Assembly: GCF_003058225.1 (NCBI RefSeq)
Contig: NZ_QBUG01000002.1
Location: forward strand, 743,774 to 807,773
Source of the DNA: Promicromonospora sp. AC04
GTDB lineage: Bacteria; Actinomycetota; Actinomycetes; Actinomycetales; Cellulomonadaceae
Direction of reading: 5' to 3'
DNA length: 64,000 nt
Each line of letters begins with the position of its first letter. Position 1 is the stretch's first letter. Under the pieces are notes generated by a model. The model worked only from the letters and a program-made list of their open reading frames with translations, had not been told where the DNA came from and did no database searches. The translations under genes were made by a program, and so were the position numbers. Below, one piece after another: positions 46,046 to 54,395 of the stretch.

Positions 46046-47041
46046 CTAGGTTCGTTGTCCGACGGCGCCGCGCCGTCGGACTCTCACGCCGCCCGCGATG
46101 CGCGGCGCGACCACCGACACGACGAGTGCCGTGCCGATCACGATGTTGATGACGTTGACGGTGACGCCCTCCAGGCGCAGGGCGCTGCTGAGCACACCGA
46201 TGAGCAGGACGCCCGCGACCACGCCGTGGATCGCGCCGCGCCCGCCGAAGATCGACACCCCGCCGAGCAGCACGGCCGCGACCACCTGCAGCTCCATTCC
46301 TGTCGCGTTGTCGCCGCGGGCACTGCCGTAGCGGAGCGTGTAGTAGACGCCCGCGAGCGCCGACACCGCGCCGGACAGCACGAACAGGATCAGCAGGGTC
46401 CGCTTGACGTCGACGCCGGAGAACCGGGCGGCCTCGCTGCTGCGGCCGATGTCGAGCACGTTGCGGCCGAACGGCGTCGCGTGCAGCAGCACCGCGAAGA
46501 CGGCGATCAGCGCGACGAGCCCGAGGGTGATCACCGGGTAGGGCGACTCTCCCAGGTTCTCCGTTGCGCCGTCGGTCCACGACTCGGGAAAGTCGGTGAC
46601 CGCCGTCGTGCCCAGGAGGCCCACGGCGAGGCCGCGGTAGAGGGCGAGCGAGCCGATGGTGACCGCCAGCGAGGGCAGGCCGGCGTACGCGACCAGCGCC
46701 CCGTTGACCGCGCCGCACACCGCTCCGAGCAGCACCGACACCGGGAGCGCGACCCACAGGCCGAGCCCCGCCTGGTGCAGCAGCCCGAAGGTCACGCTGG
46801 AGAGCCCGACCACGGACGCCACCGACAGGTCGATCTCGCCGGTGGCGATGATCAGCGTCATGGGCAGGGCGATGAGCAGCACGGGGGCGACGTCGAGCAC
46901 CAGGTAGGTGATGGTGAGCGGGCCGTCGAAGCCCTGCACGGCCGCGGACGCGACCACCCAGGCCACGACCAGGATCAGGATGGTCAGCATCTCGCGGGTG
47001 AGCAGCGCGCGCTGCCACCACGGGCGGGCGTGGGTCCTCAT
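46046..47041 (-). CDS. rhaQ: rhamnose ABC transporter permease
   Basis: 331 residues; ATG overlaps the upstream permease stop (ATGA). About eight to ten hydrophobic helices and the ribose-type permease motif GEIDLSVASVVGLSSV, then VVAAVLLGGVSIFGGRG. It forms the membrane channel with the second permease. The assignment as RhaQ rather than RhaP is by gene order only. Confidence 0.9.
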   Translation of the reverse strand: MRTHARPWWQRALLTREMLTILILVVAWVVASAAVQGFDGPLTITYLVLDVAPVLLIALPMTLIIATGEIDLSVASVVGLSSVTFGLLHQAGLGLWVALPVSVLLGAVCGAVNGALVAYAGLPSLAVTIGSLALYRGLAVGLLGTTAVTDFPESWTDGATENLGESPYPVITLGLVALIAVFAVLLHATPFGRNVLDIGRSSEAARFSGVDVKRTLLILFVLSGAVSALAGVYYTLRYGSARGDNATGMELQVVAAVLLGGVSIFGGRGAIHGVVAGVLLIGVLSSALRLEGVTVNVINIVIGTALVVSVVAPRIAGGVRVRRRGAVGQRT

Positions 47042-48144
47042 GCGGTCGCCTCCTCGCGGTTCGTGCCGTCGCTCTGGGGGCCGTCGCCCGGCTGGGCTGC
47101 GCCCGGCTGGGCCGCGCCCGGCGGAGCCGCGCCCGGCGGGGCTCCGCCGGGCGATCGAGGCCCGGGCGGGTCGGCGTCGCGGGCCGCGGCCAGCCGGCGC
47201 GAGCGGCGGTTGGCGAGCACCCGGTCCAGCGCGATGGCGCCGATGATGAGCGCGCCGACCACCGCGCGCTGCCAGAAGTCGGGGATGCCCACCACGGGCA
47301 GCGCCCGGTTGATGGTGAGCAGCAGCATCGCGCCGAGGGCCGCACCCGCGACGGTGCCGCTGCCGCCGAAGATCGCGACGCCGCCCACCACCACGGCACC
47401 CACGACCTGCAGCTCGATGCCTAGCCCCGCGCCCGAGGACACCGTCCCGTACCGGGCGGCGAACATCACGCCGGCCAGCCCGGCGAGCGCCCCGTTCAGC
47501 GCGAACGCCCACAGCAGCCGACGCCGGACGGGCAGGCCCTGCAGCGCCGCAGCATCGGGGTCGGACCCGATGGCGTACAGCTGCCGCCCGCCGCGCGCGG
47601 TGTACATGTAGTAGCCGACGGCGACGAGCACGATCGCGGCGACGATGGTCAGCACTGGCACGCTCAGCACCTGCCGCGTGCCCAGGGCGAGGAACGCGCG
47701 CGGCATGTCGCCCGCGTCGATCCGGTCGCTGCCGGCCCAGGTCAGCGTCACCCCGCGGTAGACGTACAGGGTGCCGAGCGTGATGACGAGCGCCGGCACC
47801 CGGGCGAACGCCACGATCGATCCGTTGACCAGGCCCAGCACGGTCCCGGCCGCGATCGCGACCAGCGCGACCACGACGATCGGCAGGTCGGGCGCATCGA
47901 TGAACAGGCGGCCCGTGAGGTACGCCGTGAGGCCGAGCACCGAGCCGACGGACAGGTCCACGTTGCGCGTGATGACCACTACCGCCTGTCCCACGGCGAG
48001 CACCACGAGGATCGCGGGTGTGAGCAGCAGGTCCCGCCAGCCGCCCGGGCTGAGCAGGAAGCCGGGCTGGACGATGGTGGTCACGCCGATCACGACCAGG
48101 AGGGCCAGCGCGATGCCGGCCTCGCGGCGGCGGAGCAGGCTCAT
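47038..48144 (-). CDS. rhaP: rhamnose ABC transporter permease with repetitive C-terminal tail
   Basis: 368 residues; ATG overlaps the ATPase stop. It has the permease motif RNVDLSVGSVLGLTAYL and VVGAVVVGGVAIFGGSG, with about eight to ten helices. After the last helix comes a cytoplasmic tail of about 40 residues made of Gly-Ala-Pro-Pro/Gln-type repeats, encoded by four 15-base DNA units (47086-47145). The tail is not part of the family core and is probably a neutral expansion. Channel partner of the permease at 46046. Confidence 0.9.
   Translation of the reverse strand: MSLLRRREAGIALALLVVIGVTTIVQPGFLLSPGGWRDLLLTPAILVVLAVGQAVVVITRNVDLSVGSVLGLTAYLTGRLFIDAPDLPIVVVALVAIAAGTVLGLVNGSIVAFARVPALVITLGTLYVYRGVTLTWAGSDRIDAGDMPRAFLALGTRQVLSVPVLTIVAAIVLVAVGYYMYTARGGRQLYAIGSDPDAAALQGLPVRRRLLWAFALNGALAGLAGVMFAARYGTVSSGAGLGIELQVVGAVVVGGVAIFGGSGTVAGAALGAMLLLTINRALPVVGIPDFWQRAVVGALIIGAIALDRVLANRRSRRLAAARDADPPGPRSPGGAPPGAAPPGAAQPGAAQPGDGPQSDGTNREEATA
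47086..47145 (-). repeat. four tandem 15-base repeats at the 3' end of the permease gene
   Basis: Units such as GCCCGGCTGGGCCGC repeat four times with one to three changes and keep the reading frame, coding for a Pro/Gly/Ala tail. Confidence 0.75.
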
Positions 48145-49670
48145 GCTGCCCCCTCCGTCTCGGCCGTCGTCTCGGACGCGCCCGGTGTCGCCGCGCGCAT
48201 CACCCTCTCCGGCGTCGCCTGCGCGCGACTCAGCTCGGCGACGATGCGCCCCTCGCGGACCACGAGCACGCGGTCGGCCATCCCCAGTACCTCCGGCAGC
48301 TCGGACGAGATCATCAGGACCGCCAGCCCTTCGGCGGCCAGGGTGGACAGCAGCCGGTGCACCTCTGCCTTGGTGCCGACGTCGATGCCGCGGGTCGGCT
48401 CGTCGACGATGAGCACCTTGGGCCCGGTGGCCAGCCACTTCGCCAGCACGACCTTCTGCTGGTTGCCGCCGCTCATGGTGGTGGCCGTCGCGTCCAGCGC
48501 CCCGGCCTTGACCTCGAGGCGGCCGGACCAGTCGCGCGCGAGCCGCGCCTCGGCGTCGGGCAGCAGGATGCCCAGGCGGGCCAGACGCCGCCGTGCGACG
48601 GCGGAGACGTTCCGGGCCACCGACGACTCGGTGACCAGGCCCTGCAGCCGCCGGTCCTCGGGGACCAGGGCGAGGCCCGCGGCGATTGCCGCGGCCGGGT
48701 CGCCCGGGCGCAGGTCCTTGCCCCCGACGACGACGCGCCCGGCCGCGTACTGGTCCACGCCGAACACCGCCCGGGCGATCTCGCTGCGGCCCGCGCCGAC
48801 AAGACCCGCCAGGCCGACGATCTCGCCCGCCCGCACCTCGAAGGACACGTCGTGGAAGGTGCCCGTGGACTCCAGCCCCTCGACCTGCAGCACCACCTCG
48901 CCCGGCGTGCTCGGGACCTTGGGGTAGAGGTCGGCCACGGCGCGGCCGACCATGCGCCGGACCAGCTCGTCGGGCGTGACGTCGGCGACGGCGTCCGTGG
49001 AGACGTGCTCGCCGTCGCGCATCACGGTGACCGTGTCGCAGAGGTCGGCGACCTCGTCGAGGCGGTGCGAGATGAACACGACGGCGCGGCCGGCGTCGCG
49101 CAGCCCCCTGGCGACGGCGAACAGCCGGCGCACCTCGACGGCGCTCAGCGCCGCCGTCGGCTCGTCCATGACCAGGAGGCGGGCGTCCAGCGAGATCGCC
49201 TTGGCGATCTCGACGATCTGCTGGTCGGCGATGGACAGGCCCTCCGCGGGGCGGTCCGGGTCGAGGTCGACGCCGAGGTCCCGGAACAGGTCGCGGACTC
49301 CCTCGCGCATCGCGCGGCGGTCGATCCGCCGGAACCGGCCGAGCGGCTCCCGGCCCAGGTAGATGTTCTCGGCGACCGTCAGGTCCGGGAAGCTCGCGGG
49401 CTCCTGGTGGATGACGGCGACGCCGGCGGCCTTGGCCTCGGCGGGACCGGTGAAGTCGACGGGCTCGCCGTCGAGCTCGACCACCCCGGCGTCGCGGCGG
49501 TGCACGCCGCCCACGATCTTGACCAGCGTGGACTTGCCGGCGCCGTTCTCGCCGACGAGGGCATGGATGCTGCCCGGGTGCACTGTCAGGGTGCCGGAGC
49601 GAAGGGCGGCCACGGGCCCGAAGGACTTGGCAACTCCGTCCAGGCGCAGCGTCGGTGCGGCGTTCGGCAT
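48141..49670 (-). CDS. rhaT: sugar ABC transporter ATP-binding protein
   Basis: 509 residues with two ABC domains, as in RbsA/RhaT. Domain 1: Walker A GENGAGKST, signature LSIADQQIVEIA, Walker B LLVMDEPTAAL. Domain 2 has a degenerate Walker A (LVGAGRSEIA, no Lys), a good signature (MSGGNQQKVVLAKWL) and Walker B VLIVDEPTRGID; this asymmetry is normal for the family. It energises rhamnose uptake through the two permeases. First gene of the four-gene operon; a perfect operator palindrome lies upstream. Confidence 0.95.
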   Translation of the reverse strand: MPNAAPTLRLDGVAKSFGPVAALRSGTLTVHPGSIHALVGENGAGKSTLVKIVGGVHRRDAGVVELDGEPVDFTGPAEAKAAGVAVIHQEPASFPDLTVAENIYLGREPLGRFRRIDRRAMREGVRDLFRDLGVDLDPDRPAEGLSIADQQIVEIAKAISLDARLLVMDEPTAALSAVEVRRLFAVARGLRDAGRAVVFISHRLDEVADLCDTVTVMRDGEHVSTDAVADVTPDELVRRMVGRAVADLYPKVPSTPGEVVLQVEGLESTGTFHDVSFEVRAGEIVGLAGLVGAGRSEIARAVFGVDQYAAGRVVVGGKDLRPGDPAAAIAAGLALVPEDRRLQGLVTESSVARNVSAVARRRLARLGILLPDAEARLARDWSGRLEVKAGALDATATTMSGGNQQKVVLAKWLATGPKVLIVDEPTRGIDVGTKAEVHRLLSTLAAEGLAVLMISSELPEVLGMADRVLVVREGRIVAELSRAQATPERVMRAATPGASETTAETEGAA

Positions 49671-49717
49671 GTCTCTCCGTCGAGCAGTGCGGGCGGTCGG
49701 CGGTGACCGTTGGGCTC

Positions 49718-49738
49718 CGGTTTGAATCGTTCAAACCG
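49718..49738. promoter_or_regulatory. perfect LacI-type palindrome upstream of the rhamnose ABC operon
   Basis: Nine-base arms CGGTTTGAA and TTCAAACCG around TCG, 48 bases before the ATPase gene start. The inner TTGAATCGTTCAA matches the rhamnose operator core. Confidence 0.65.
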
Positions 49739-49875
49739 ATACTTTGGAAGATAGACCTGCCAGGTCAGAGCGTCAAGAACTTCCGGCGCGTCCGTTGCCG
49801 TGAAGTTACTTCTTACGGAAGTCTTGGTTGATCAGGGGTGATGACCGCCCAAAGCACTTTGTGGAGGTGGCCGGA

Positions 49876-51321
49876 ATGAGCCAGCCAGCGGCCGAGGAGC
49901 ATGCAGCCCTCGGCGAGGAACCAACCGAGCTCAAGCGGGTAATGGGGCCCAAGCTCCTCCTGCTCTTCATCGTGGGCGACATCCTCGGGACCGGCGTCTA
50001 CGCGCTGACGGGCGACGTCGCCGCCGAGGTCGGCGGTGCGGCATGGGCGCCGTTCATCGTCGCCTTCCTCGTTGCGCTCATCACCGCGTTCTCCTACCTG
50101 GAGCTGGTGACCAAGTACCCGAGGGCCGCGGGCGCCGCGCTCTACACGCACAAGGCGTTCGGCGTGCACCTGCTCACGTTCATGGTCTGCTTCACGGTCA
50201 TGTGCTCCGGCATCACGTCGGCGTCGACCGCGTCGCGGGCGTTCGCGTCGAACCTGGCGGTGGGCTTCGGCCTGGACGAGACCAACGCGACGCTCATCAT
50301 CACCGTCGCGCTGATCTTCATGGCCGTGGTCGCTGCCGTGAACCTGCGGGGCGTCGGCGAGAGCGTCAAGGCCAACATCTTCCTCACCCTCGTGGAGCTG
50401 TCCGGCCTGCTGCTCGTGATCATGATCGGCTTCTACGCCGTGTTCGCCGGACGGACGGACTTCAGCCGCACCATCATCTTCGACGACCCAGGGGACAAGG
50501 GGGCGTTCTTCGCCGTCACGGCGGCGACTTCGCTGGCGTTCTTCGCGATGGTCGGCTTCGAGGACTCCGTGAACATGGCGGAGGAGACCCACGACCCGGT
50601 CAAGAACTTCCCGAAGATGATGATCACCGGCATCGGCATCACCGGGATCATCTACGTGCTCGTGGCACTCTTCGCCGTCGCCATCGTGCCGGTGGGCACA
50701 CTGGCTGACAGTGACACCCCGCTGGTGACCGTGGTGGAGACCGCGGCGCCGGGCATACCGGCGGGTGACATCCTGCCGTTCATCTCCATGTTCGCCGTCG
50801 CCAACTCGGCCCTCATCAACATGCTCATGGCCAGCCGCCTGCTGTACGGCATGGCCAAGCAAAACGTGCTGCCCGCCGCCCTGGGTCGCGTCGGCGCCCG
50901 GCGCCAGACGCCGTGGGTCGCCATCCTGGTCACCACGGCCATCTCGTTCGGGCTGATCTACTTCGTCAGCCGCGACCCGGAGAACGACGTCGTCGCCGCA
51001 CTGGGCGGCACCACTGCCCTGCTGCTCCTTGCCGTGTTCGCCATCGTGAACGTGTGCGTGCTGGTGCTGCGCAGGGACACCATCAACCGCAAGCACTTCG
51101 TGGCGCCGACCGTGCTGCCGATCATCGGCGCGATCGCGTGCGCGTTCTTCGTCGGTCCATGGACCGGCCGGGATGTTCTCCAGTACCAGATCGCCGGCTG
51201 GCTGCTCGGCATCGGCCTCATCCTGTGGATCCTGATGTGGATCACCAACCGGCTGCTCGGCCAGCGCACCGCCATCACCGACCTCGAGGCCATCAACGAG
51301 CCGGAGGGCGGCGTCAACTAG
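49876..51321 (+). CDS. APC family amino acid permease
   Basis: 481 residues from ATG 49876, with GGAGG upstream. About twelve membrane helices; the first carries the APC motif LFIVGDILGTGVYALTG, and later FFAMVGFEDSVNMAEETHD is typical of the superfamily. It would take up an amino acid or related cation with protons. It sits between the rhamnose importer and mutarotase genes but has its own start region without a clear rhamnose operator nearer than 49738, so its link to rhamnose is unproven. Confidence 0.92.
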   Translation: MSQPAAEEHAALGEEPTELKRVMGPKLLLLFIVGDILGTGVYALTGDVAAEVGGAAWAPFIVAFLVALITAFSYLELVTKYPRAAGAALYTHKAFGVHLLTFMVCFTVMCSGITSASTASRAFASNLAVGFGLDETNATLIITVALIFMAVVAAVNLRGVGESVKANIFLTLVELSGLLLVIMIGFYAVFAGRTDFSRTIIFDDPGDKGAFFAVTAATSLAFFAMVGFEDSVNMAEETHDPVKNFPKMMITGIGITGIIYVLVALFAVAIVPVGTLADSDTPLVTVVETAAPGIPAGDILPFISMFAVANSALINMLMASRLLYGMAKQNVLPAALGRVGARRQTPWVAILVTTAISFGLIYFVSRDPENDVVAALGGTTALLLLAVFAIVNVCVLVLRRDTINRKHFVAPTVLPIIGAIACAFFVGPWTGRDVLQYQIAGWLLGIGLILWILMWITNRLLGQRTAITDLEAINEPEGGVN

Positions 51322-51365
51322 GCCAGGCCCCGCGGCACCCGGCCGCCGCGGGGAGACACCTGCTC

Positions 51366-51420
51366 CGCGGGCTGTGTTGCTCTGGGTAGACATCGTCTAC
51401 GCAGAGCAACACTCCCCGCG
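51366..51420. terminator. bidirectional terminator hairpin
   Basis: Arms 51374-51391 and 51395-51412 (GTGTTGCTCTG... and ...CAGAGCAACAC) pair with one mismatch and a three-base loop; outer CGCGGG/CCCGCG can extend the stem. It lies between the convergent APC permease and rhaM genes. Confidence 0.7.
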
Positions 51421-51458
51421 CCAGTGGTCACTTCCCCGGAGCGTCGCCCTCGGCCGCG

Positions 51459-51848
51459 TCAGCCAGCGCCGCCTGCCGAGTCGCCGTCGGCCGTGTCAGC
51501 CAGCGCCGCGAGCTGGCCCTCCAGATGGAACACCTCGTCCAGCAGCACGAACCCGTCGTCCGGACTTCCTTCGTCGACGAAGAACCCGGACATCGCCGCC
51601 TGCCATCTCGTGTTGACCTCGGTCGCGGCCATCCCGCGCTGCGCGGCCGCGTAGTCGTCGGTCTCCAGGATCCCGACCAGCAGCCCGTCGTCGCGCAGGA
51701 ACAGGTGGTAGTCACGCCAGCCCGTATCGCGCAGCGCCTCCAGCATCTCGGGCCAGACGGCGGCGTGTGCGGCCCGGTACTCCGCCAGCCGGTCTACCCG
51801 CACCCGGGACGTGAAACAGACGCGTGCGCCCGCTGTGTTGCTCGACAT
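51459..51848 (-). CDS. rhaM: L-rhamnose mutarotase
   Basis: 129 residues; ATG with GGAGGA upstream. The family core is seen in VDRLAEYRAAHAAVWPEML, DYHLFLRDDGLLVGILE and VNTRWQAAM, with the conserved His, Tyr and Trp positions. It interconverts alpha and beta L-rhamnose. Family members are about 105 residues; the extra 20-residue Ala/Asp/Gly tail comes from a small duplication near the 3' end. Divergent from the LacI gene with the operator TGAAACGGTTCA between them. Confidence 0.93.
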   Translation of the reverse strand: MSSNTAGARVCFTSRVRVDRLAEYRAAHAAVWPEMLEALRDTGWRDYHLFLRDDGLLVGILETDDYAAAQRGMAATEVNTRWQAAMSGFFVDEGSPDDGFVLLDEVFHLEGQLAALADTADGDSAGGAG

Positions 51849-51875
51849 GTCCGGTCCTCCTCGACCAACCCGCCA

Positions 51876-51887
51876 TGAAACGGTTCA
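51876..51887. promoter_or_regulatory. LacI operator TGAAACGGTTCA between rhaM and its regulator
   Basis: Twelve-base CG-centred palindrome-like core in the 68-base divergent gap. Its reverse complement recurs exactly at 4568-4579, and close variants precede rhaI and the rhamnose importer. Confidence 0.7.
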
Positions 51888-51916
51888 TAATGTAGCCCGA
51901 AGCAAGGAGGCGCTCC

Positions 51917-52942
51917 ATGATCCAGCCGGCCGCTCACCGCCGAGCATCCATCGCCGACGTCGCTCGCGCCGCCGGCGTCTCCGTCGGCACGGTCTCCAAC
52001 GTGCTCAACCGGCCCGAACGCGTGCTGCCCGGGACCCGCGAGCGCGTCGAGGCCGCAATCGACGAGCTGAGCTTCGTGCGCAACGGGTCCGCCCGGCAGC
52101 TGCGCGCGGGGACCATCACCACGGTCGGCGCCATCGTCCTGGACATCGCCAACCCGTTCTTCACCGACGTCGCGCGGGGTATCGAGGAGCGTCTCGACCG
52201 CGACGACTTCACGCTCATGGTGGCGTCGTCCGACGACGACCCCGACCGCGAGCAGCGCTACCTGCGTCTCTTCGAGGAGCACGGCGTGCAGGGCGTCATG
52301 GTGGTGCCGGCCACCAACGACATCGAGCACCTCCTCGCGGTGCGCCGGCGCGGGACCGGCGTCGTCCTGCTGGACCGCCCGTCGTCCGATCCGAGCATCT
52401 CGTCCGTCGCCGTCGACGACGTCCGCGGCGGTGAGCTCGCCGCGCGGCACCTCCTGGACGAGGGCCACACGCGGATCGCGTTCCTCAACGGCCCGCACAC
52501 GATCCGGCAGTGCGCCGACCGGCACGAAGGCGTGCTCAAGGCGCTGGTCGAGGCCGGGCTGGATCCGGCGACCGCGCTGGTGGAGACCACCGTGACCAGC
52601 CTGAACGCCGAGGGCGGGGAGGCCGCGATCCGCGGGCTGCTGGAGTCGGGCGACCGGCCCACCGCCGTCTTCTGCGTCAACGACCTGGTCGCGCTGGGCG
52701 TGCTGCGCACGCTCCGCACGGAGAACATCACCGTCCCCACGGACATGGCGGTAGTGGGGTACGACGACGTCGCGTTCGCCGCCGAGCTGTCCACGCCGCT
52801 GACCTCGGTGCGCCAGCCGACCCACGAGCTCGGCGCCCGCGCGGCGGACCTCCTGCTCAACGGGCCCGACACCACGGCAGAGCACGTGATGTTCCAGCCG
52901 ACGCTGGTGATCCGCCGCTCGAGCTCCTCCACACCGCGGTAG
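51917..52942 (+). CDS. LacI family regulator of the rhamnose genes
   Basis: 341 residues, ATG with AGGAGG upstream. HTH IADVARAAGVSVGTVSNVLNRPERV, hinge SARQLRAGTITTVGAIV and the sensor (IVLDIANPFFTDVARGIEE, FCVNDLVALGVLR, VVGYDDVAFAAELSTPLTSV). It is divergent from rhaM with an operator between them, and the same operator is found before rhaI and the importer. It would repress these genes until rhamnose or a derivative binds. Its recognition helix (VGTVSNV) differs from those of the other LacI proteins here, matching its different operator. Confidence 0.93.
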   Translation: MIQPAAHRRASIADVARAAGVSVGTVSNVLNRPERVLPGTRERVEAAIDELSFVRNGSARQLRAGTITTVGAIVLDIANPFFTDVARGIEERLDRDDFTLMVASSDDDPDREQRYLRLFEEHGVQGVMVVPATNDIEHLLAVRRRGTGVVLLDRPSSDPSISSVAVDDVRGGELAARHLLDEGHTRIAFLNGPHTIRQCADRHEGVLKALVEAGLDPATALVETTVTSLNAEGGEAAIRGLLESGDRPTAVFCVNDLVALGVLRTLRTENITVPTDMAVVGYDDVAFAAELSTPLTSVRQPTHELGARAADLLLNGPDTTAEHVMFQPTLVIRRSSSSTPR

Positions 52943-52948
52943 AACTCG

Positions 52949-54241
52949 TCAGCAGGTGGCCTCGAGCAGCGGGACCAGCAGGTCGCTGAGGTCGTACAGC
53001 GCGTCCGGGTCCGCCGAGACGTTGCGGCCGGTCACGCCCATCGACAGCTGACGCTCACCGTCGAGCGAGGTCAGAGCGAGGCTGATCGTGCCGTAGGTTC
53101 CGCCGTCGTGCCCGTACAGGTACTCGCCCGGCACGCACGGGTCGGGCAGCCGGTAGGCGCCGAGGCCGTACCCCAGCCCGTCCGTGGTCCGCGGCGTCAG
53201 CATGTCGGTCACAGTTGCGGGGTCCACGAGGTCGCCCGTCACCAGGGCCTCGGTGAAGGCCGCGAGGTCCGACGTCGTGCTCGTCACCGCGCCCGCCGCA
53301 CGGAACACCGTCGGGTCGAAGTGCTCGATCGAGTACCAGCCGGCACCCTCCGCACCGGTATACGCGGCGTCGTCCAGGAACGGCCCTCGTGTTCCCGGCC
53401 GCTCCGGGTAGGCGCTGTGCCGCATCCCCGCCGGCTCGAACACCCGCTCCTCGAGCAGGTCGTCGAGGTCCTCCCCCGTCACCTTCTCCAGCATCATGCC
53501 GAGCGTTACGAACCCGGCATTGGAGTAGGAGAAGCCGGTACCGGGCTCCAGCACCCAGGGCGCGGTGTGGACGGCGCGGACGTGGTCACCCTCGGAGTAG
53601 TGCTCGCCCAGCACCTCGAAGAACTCGTCGAAGGAGGCCGGGTCGGTCATGTGGTCCACCAGCAGGTAGTCGGTGGCGGTCGGAGCACCCGACGTGTGGC
53701 TGAGCAGCTGCTCGATCGTCACGTCGCGCGGCAGGGCCCCGGGCAGCACGTCCTCGACGCTCGTGTCGAGCGACCAGGTGCCTTTCTCGATCTCCTGCAT
53801 CACGAGGGTCGCGATCATCGGCTTGGTGATGCTTGCCACGCGGAACTGGTCCTTGGGGCGGGCGGGGACGTGACCCCCGAGCTCGCGGACGCCGTCGGCG
53901 CCCGCCCAGGTGAGGTCCGGCGTCTCGACGCGCGCGGTGACGGCGACGGCGCCGTCGTCCACCAGGCCGGCTACCGCCCGGTCGAGGTCGTCGCGGACGC
54001 CGGCGTCCGTCGTCCGGGCGCGAAGGCCGGGCGCGGCAGCGGCCCGCTCGGCCGCCTCCCGCACCGCCTGCGACAGCGCCATGGGATCGTCGGCGGCCGA
54101 CGGCACGTGCGACGGCGCTGCGCTCACCGCGGTGGCCGACGGCGCGGCCTGCGCCGTCGTGGCCACACCAGCTCCGGTCAGCGGCAGGGACCCGGCCACG
54201 ACCACGCTCAGGGCGGCCCTGACTCGGCGGCTTGCACTCAT
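52949..54241 (-). CDS. secreted serine hydrolase (beta-lactamase/D-Ala-D-Ala carboxypeptidase class)
   Basis: 430 residues from ATG 54241, AAGGAG seven bases before. A signal peptide (about 1-35) is followed by a class C beta-lactamase-like domain with SxxK in RVASITKPMIATL, YxN in FSYSNAGFVTLG and HxG-type GHDGGTYG in place of KTG. It could act on peptidoglycan stem peptides or esters outside the cell. No partner is obvious; the gene may stand alone. Confidence 0.9.
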   Translation of the reverse strand: MSASRRVRAALSVVVAGSLPLTGAGVATTAQAAPSATAVSAAPSHVPSAADDPMALSQAVREAAERAAAAPGLRARTTDAGVRDDLDRAVAGLVDDGAVAVTARVETPDLTWAGADGVRELGGHVPARPKDQFRVASITKPMIATLVMQEIEKGTWSLDTSVEDVLPGALPRDVTIEQLLSHTSGAPTATDYLLVDHMTDPASFDEFFEVLGEHYSEGDHVRAVHTAPWVLEPGTGFSYSNAGFVTLGMMLEKVTGEDLDDLLEERVFEPAGMRHSAYPERPGTRGPFLDDAAYTGAEGAGWYSIEHFDPTVFRAAGAVTSTTSDLAAFTEALVTGDLVDPATVTDMLTPRTTDGLGYGLGAYRLPDPCVPGEYLYGHDGGTYGTISLALTSLDGERQLSMGVTGRNVSADPDALYDLSDLLVPLLEATC

Positions 54242-54395
54242 GGGGATGCTCCTTCGTCTCGGCACGCCGCCAGTCTGCGTCGGGGCGCGGGGCGGACGGA
54301 TCCCCCGCGGGAAGGACATCCCGGACACCATCTCCACCCTCGGACGGACCGGCCGACGGCGGGGGTGCGCGGGCGTGTATCGCCGCCTGCCCCGG

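Noticed and set aside
48780..48815. Missing Lys in the second Walker A motif of the rhamnose ATPase
   Set aside because: Usual for RbsA/RhaT-type double ATPases, not a defect.
49741..49875. Possible small gene or riboswitch before the APC permease
   Set aside because: No conserved fold or coding signal was recognised; only a short ACTTC/GAAGT inverted repeat near 49808 and the ribosome site are visible.
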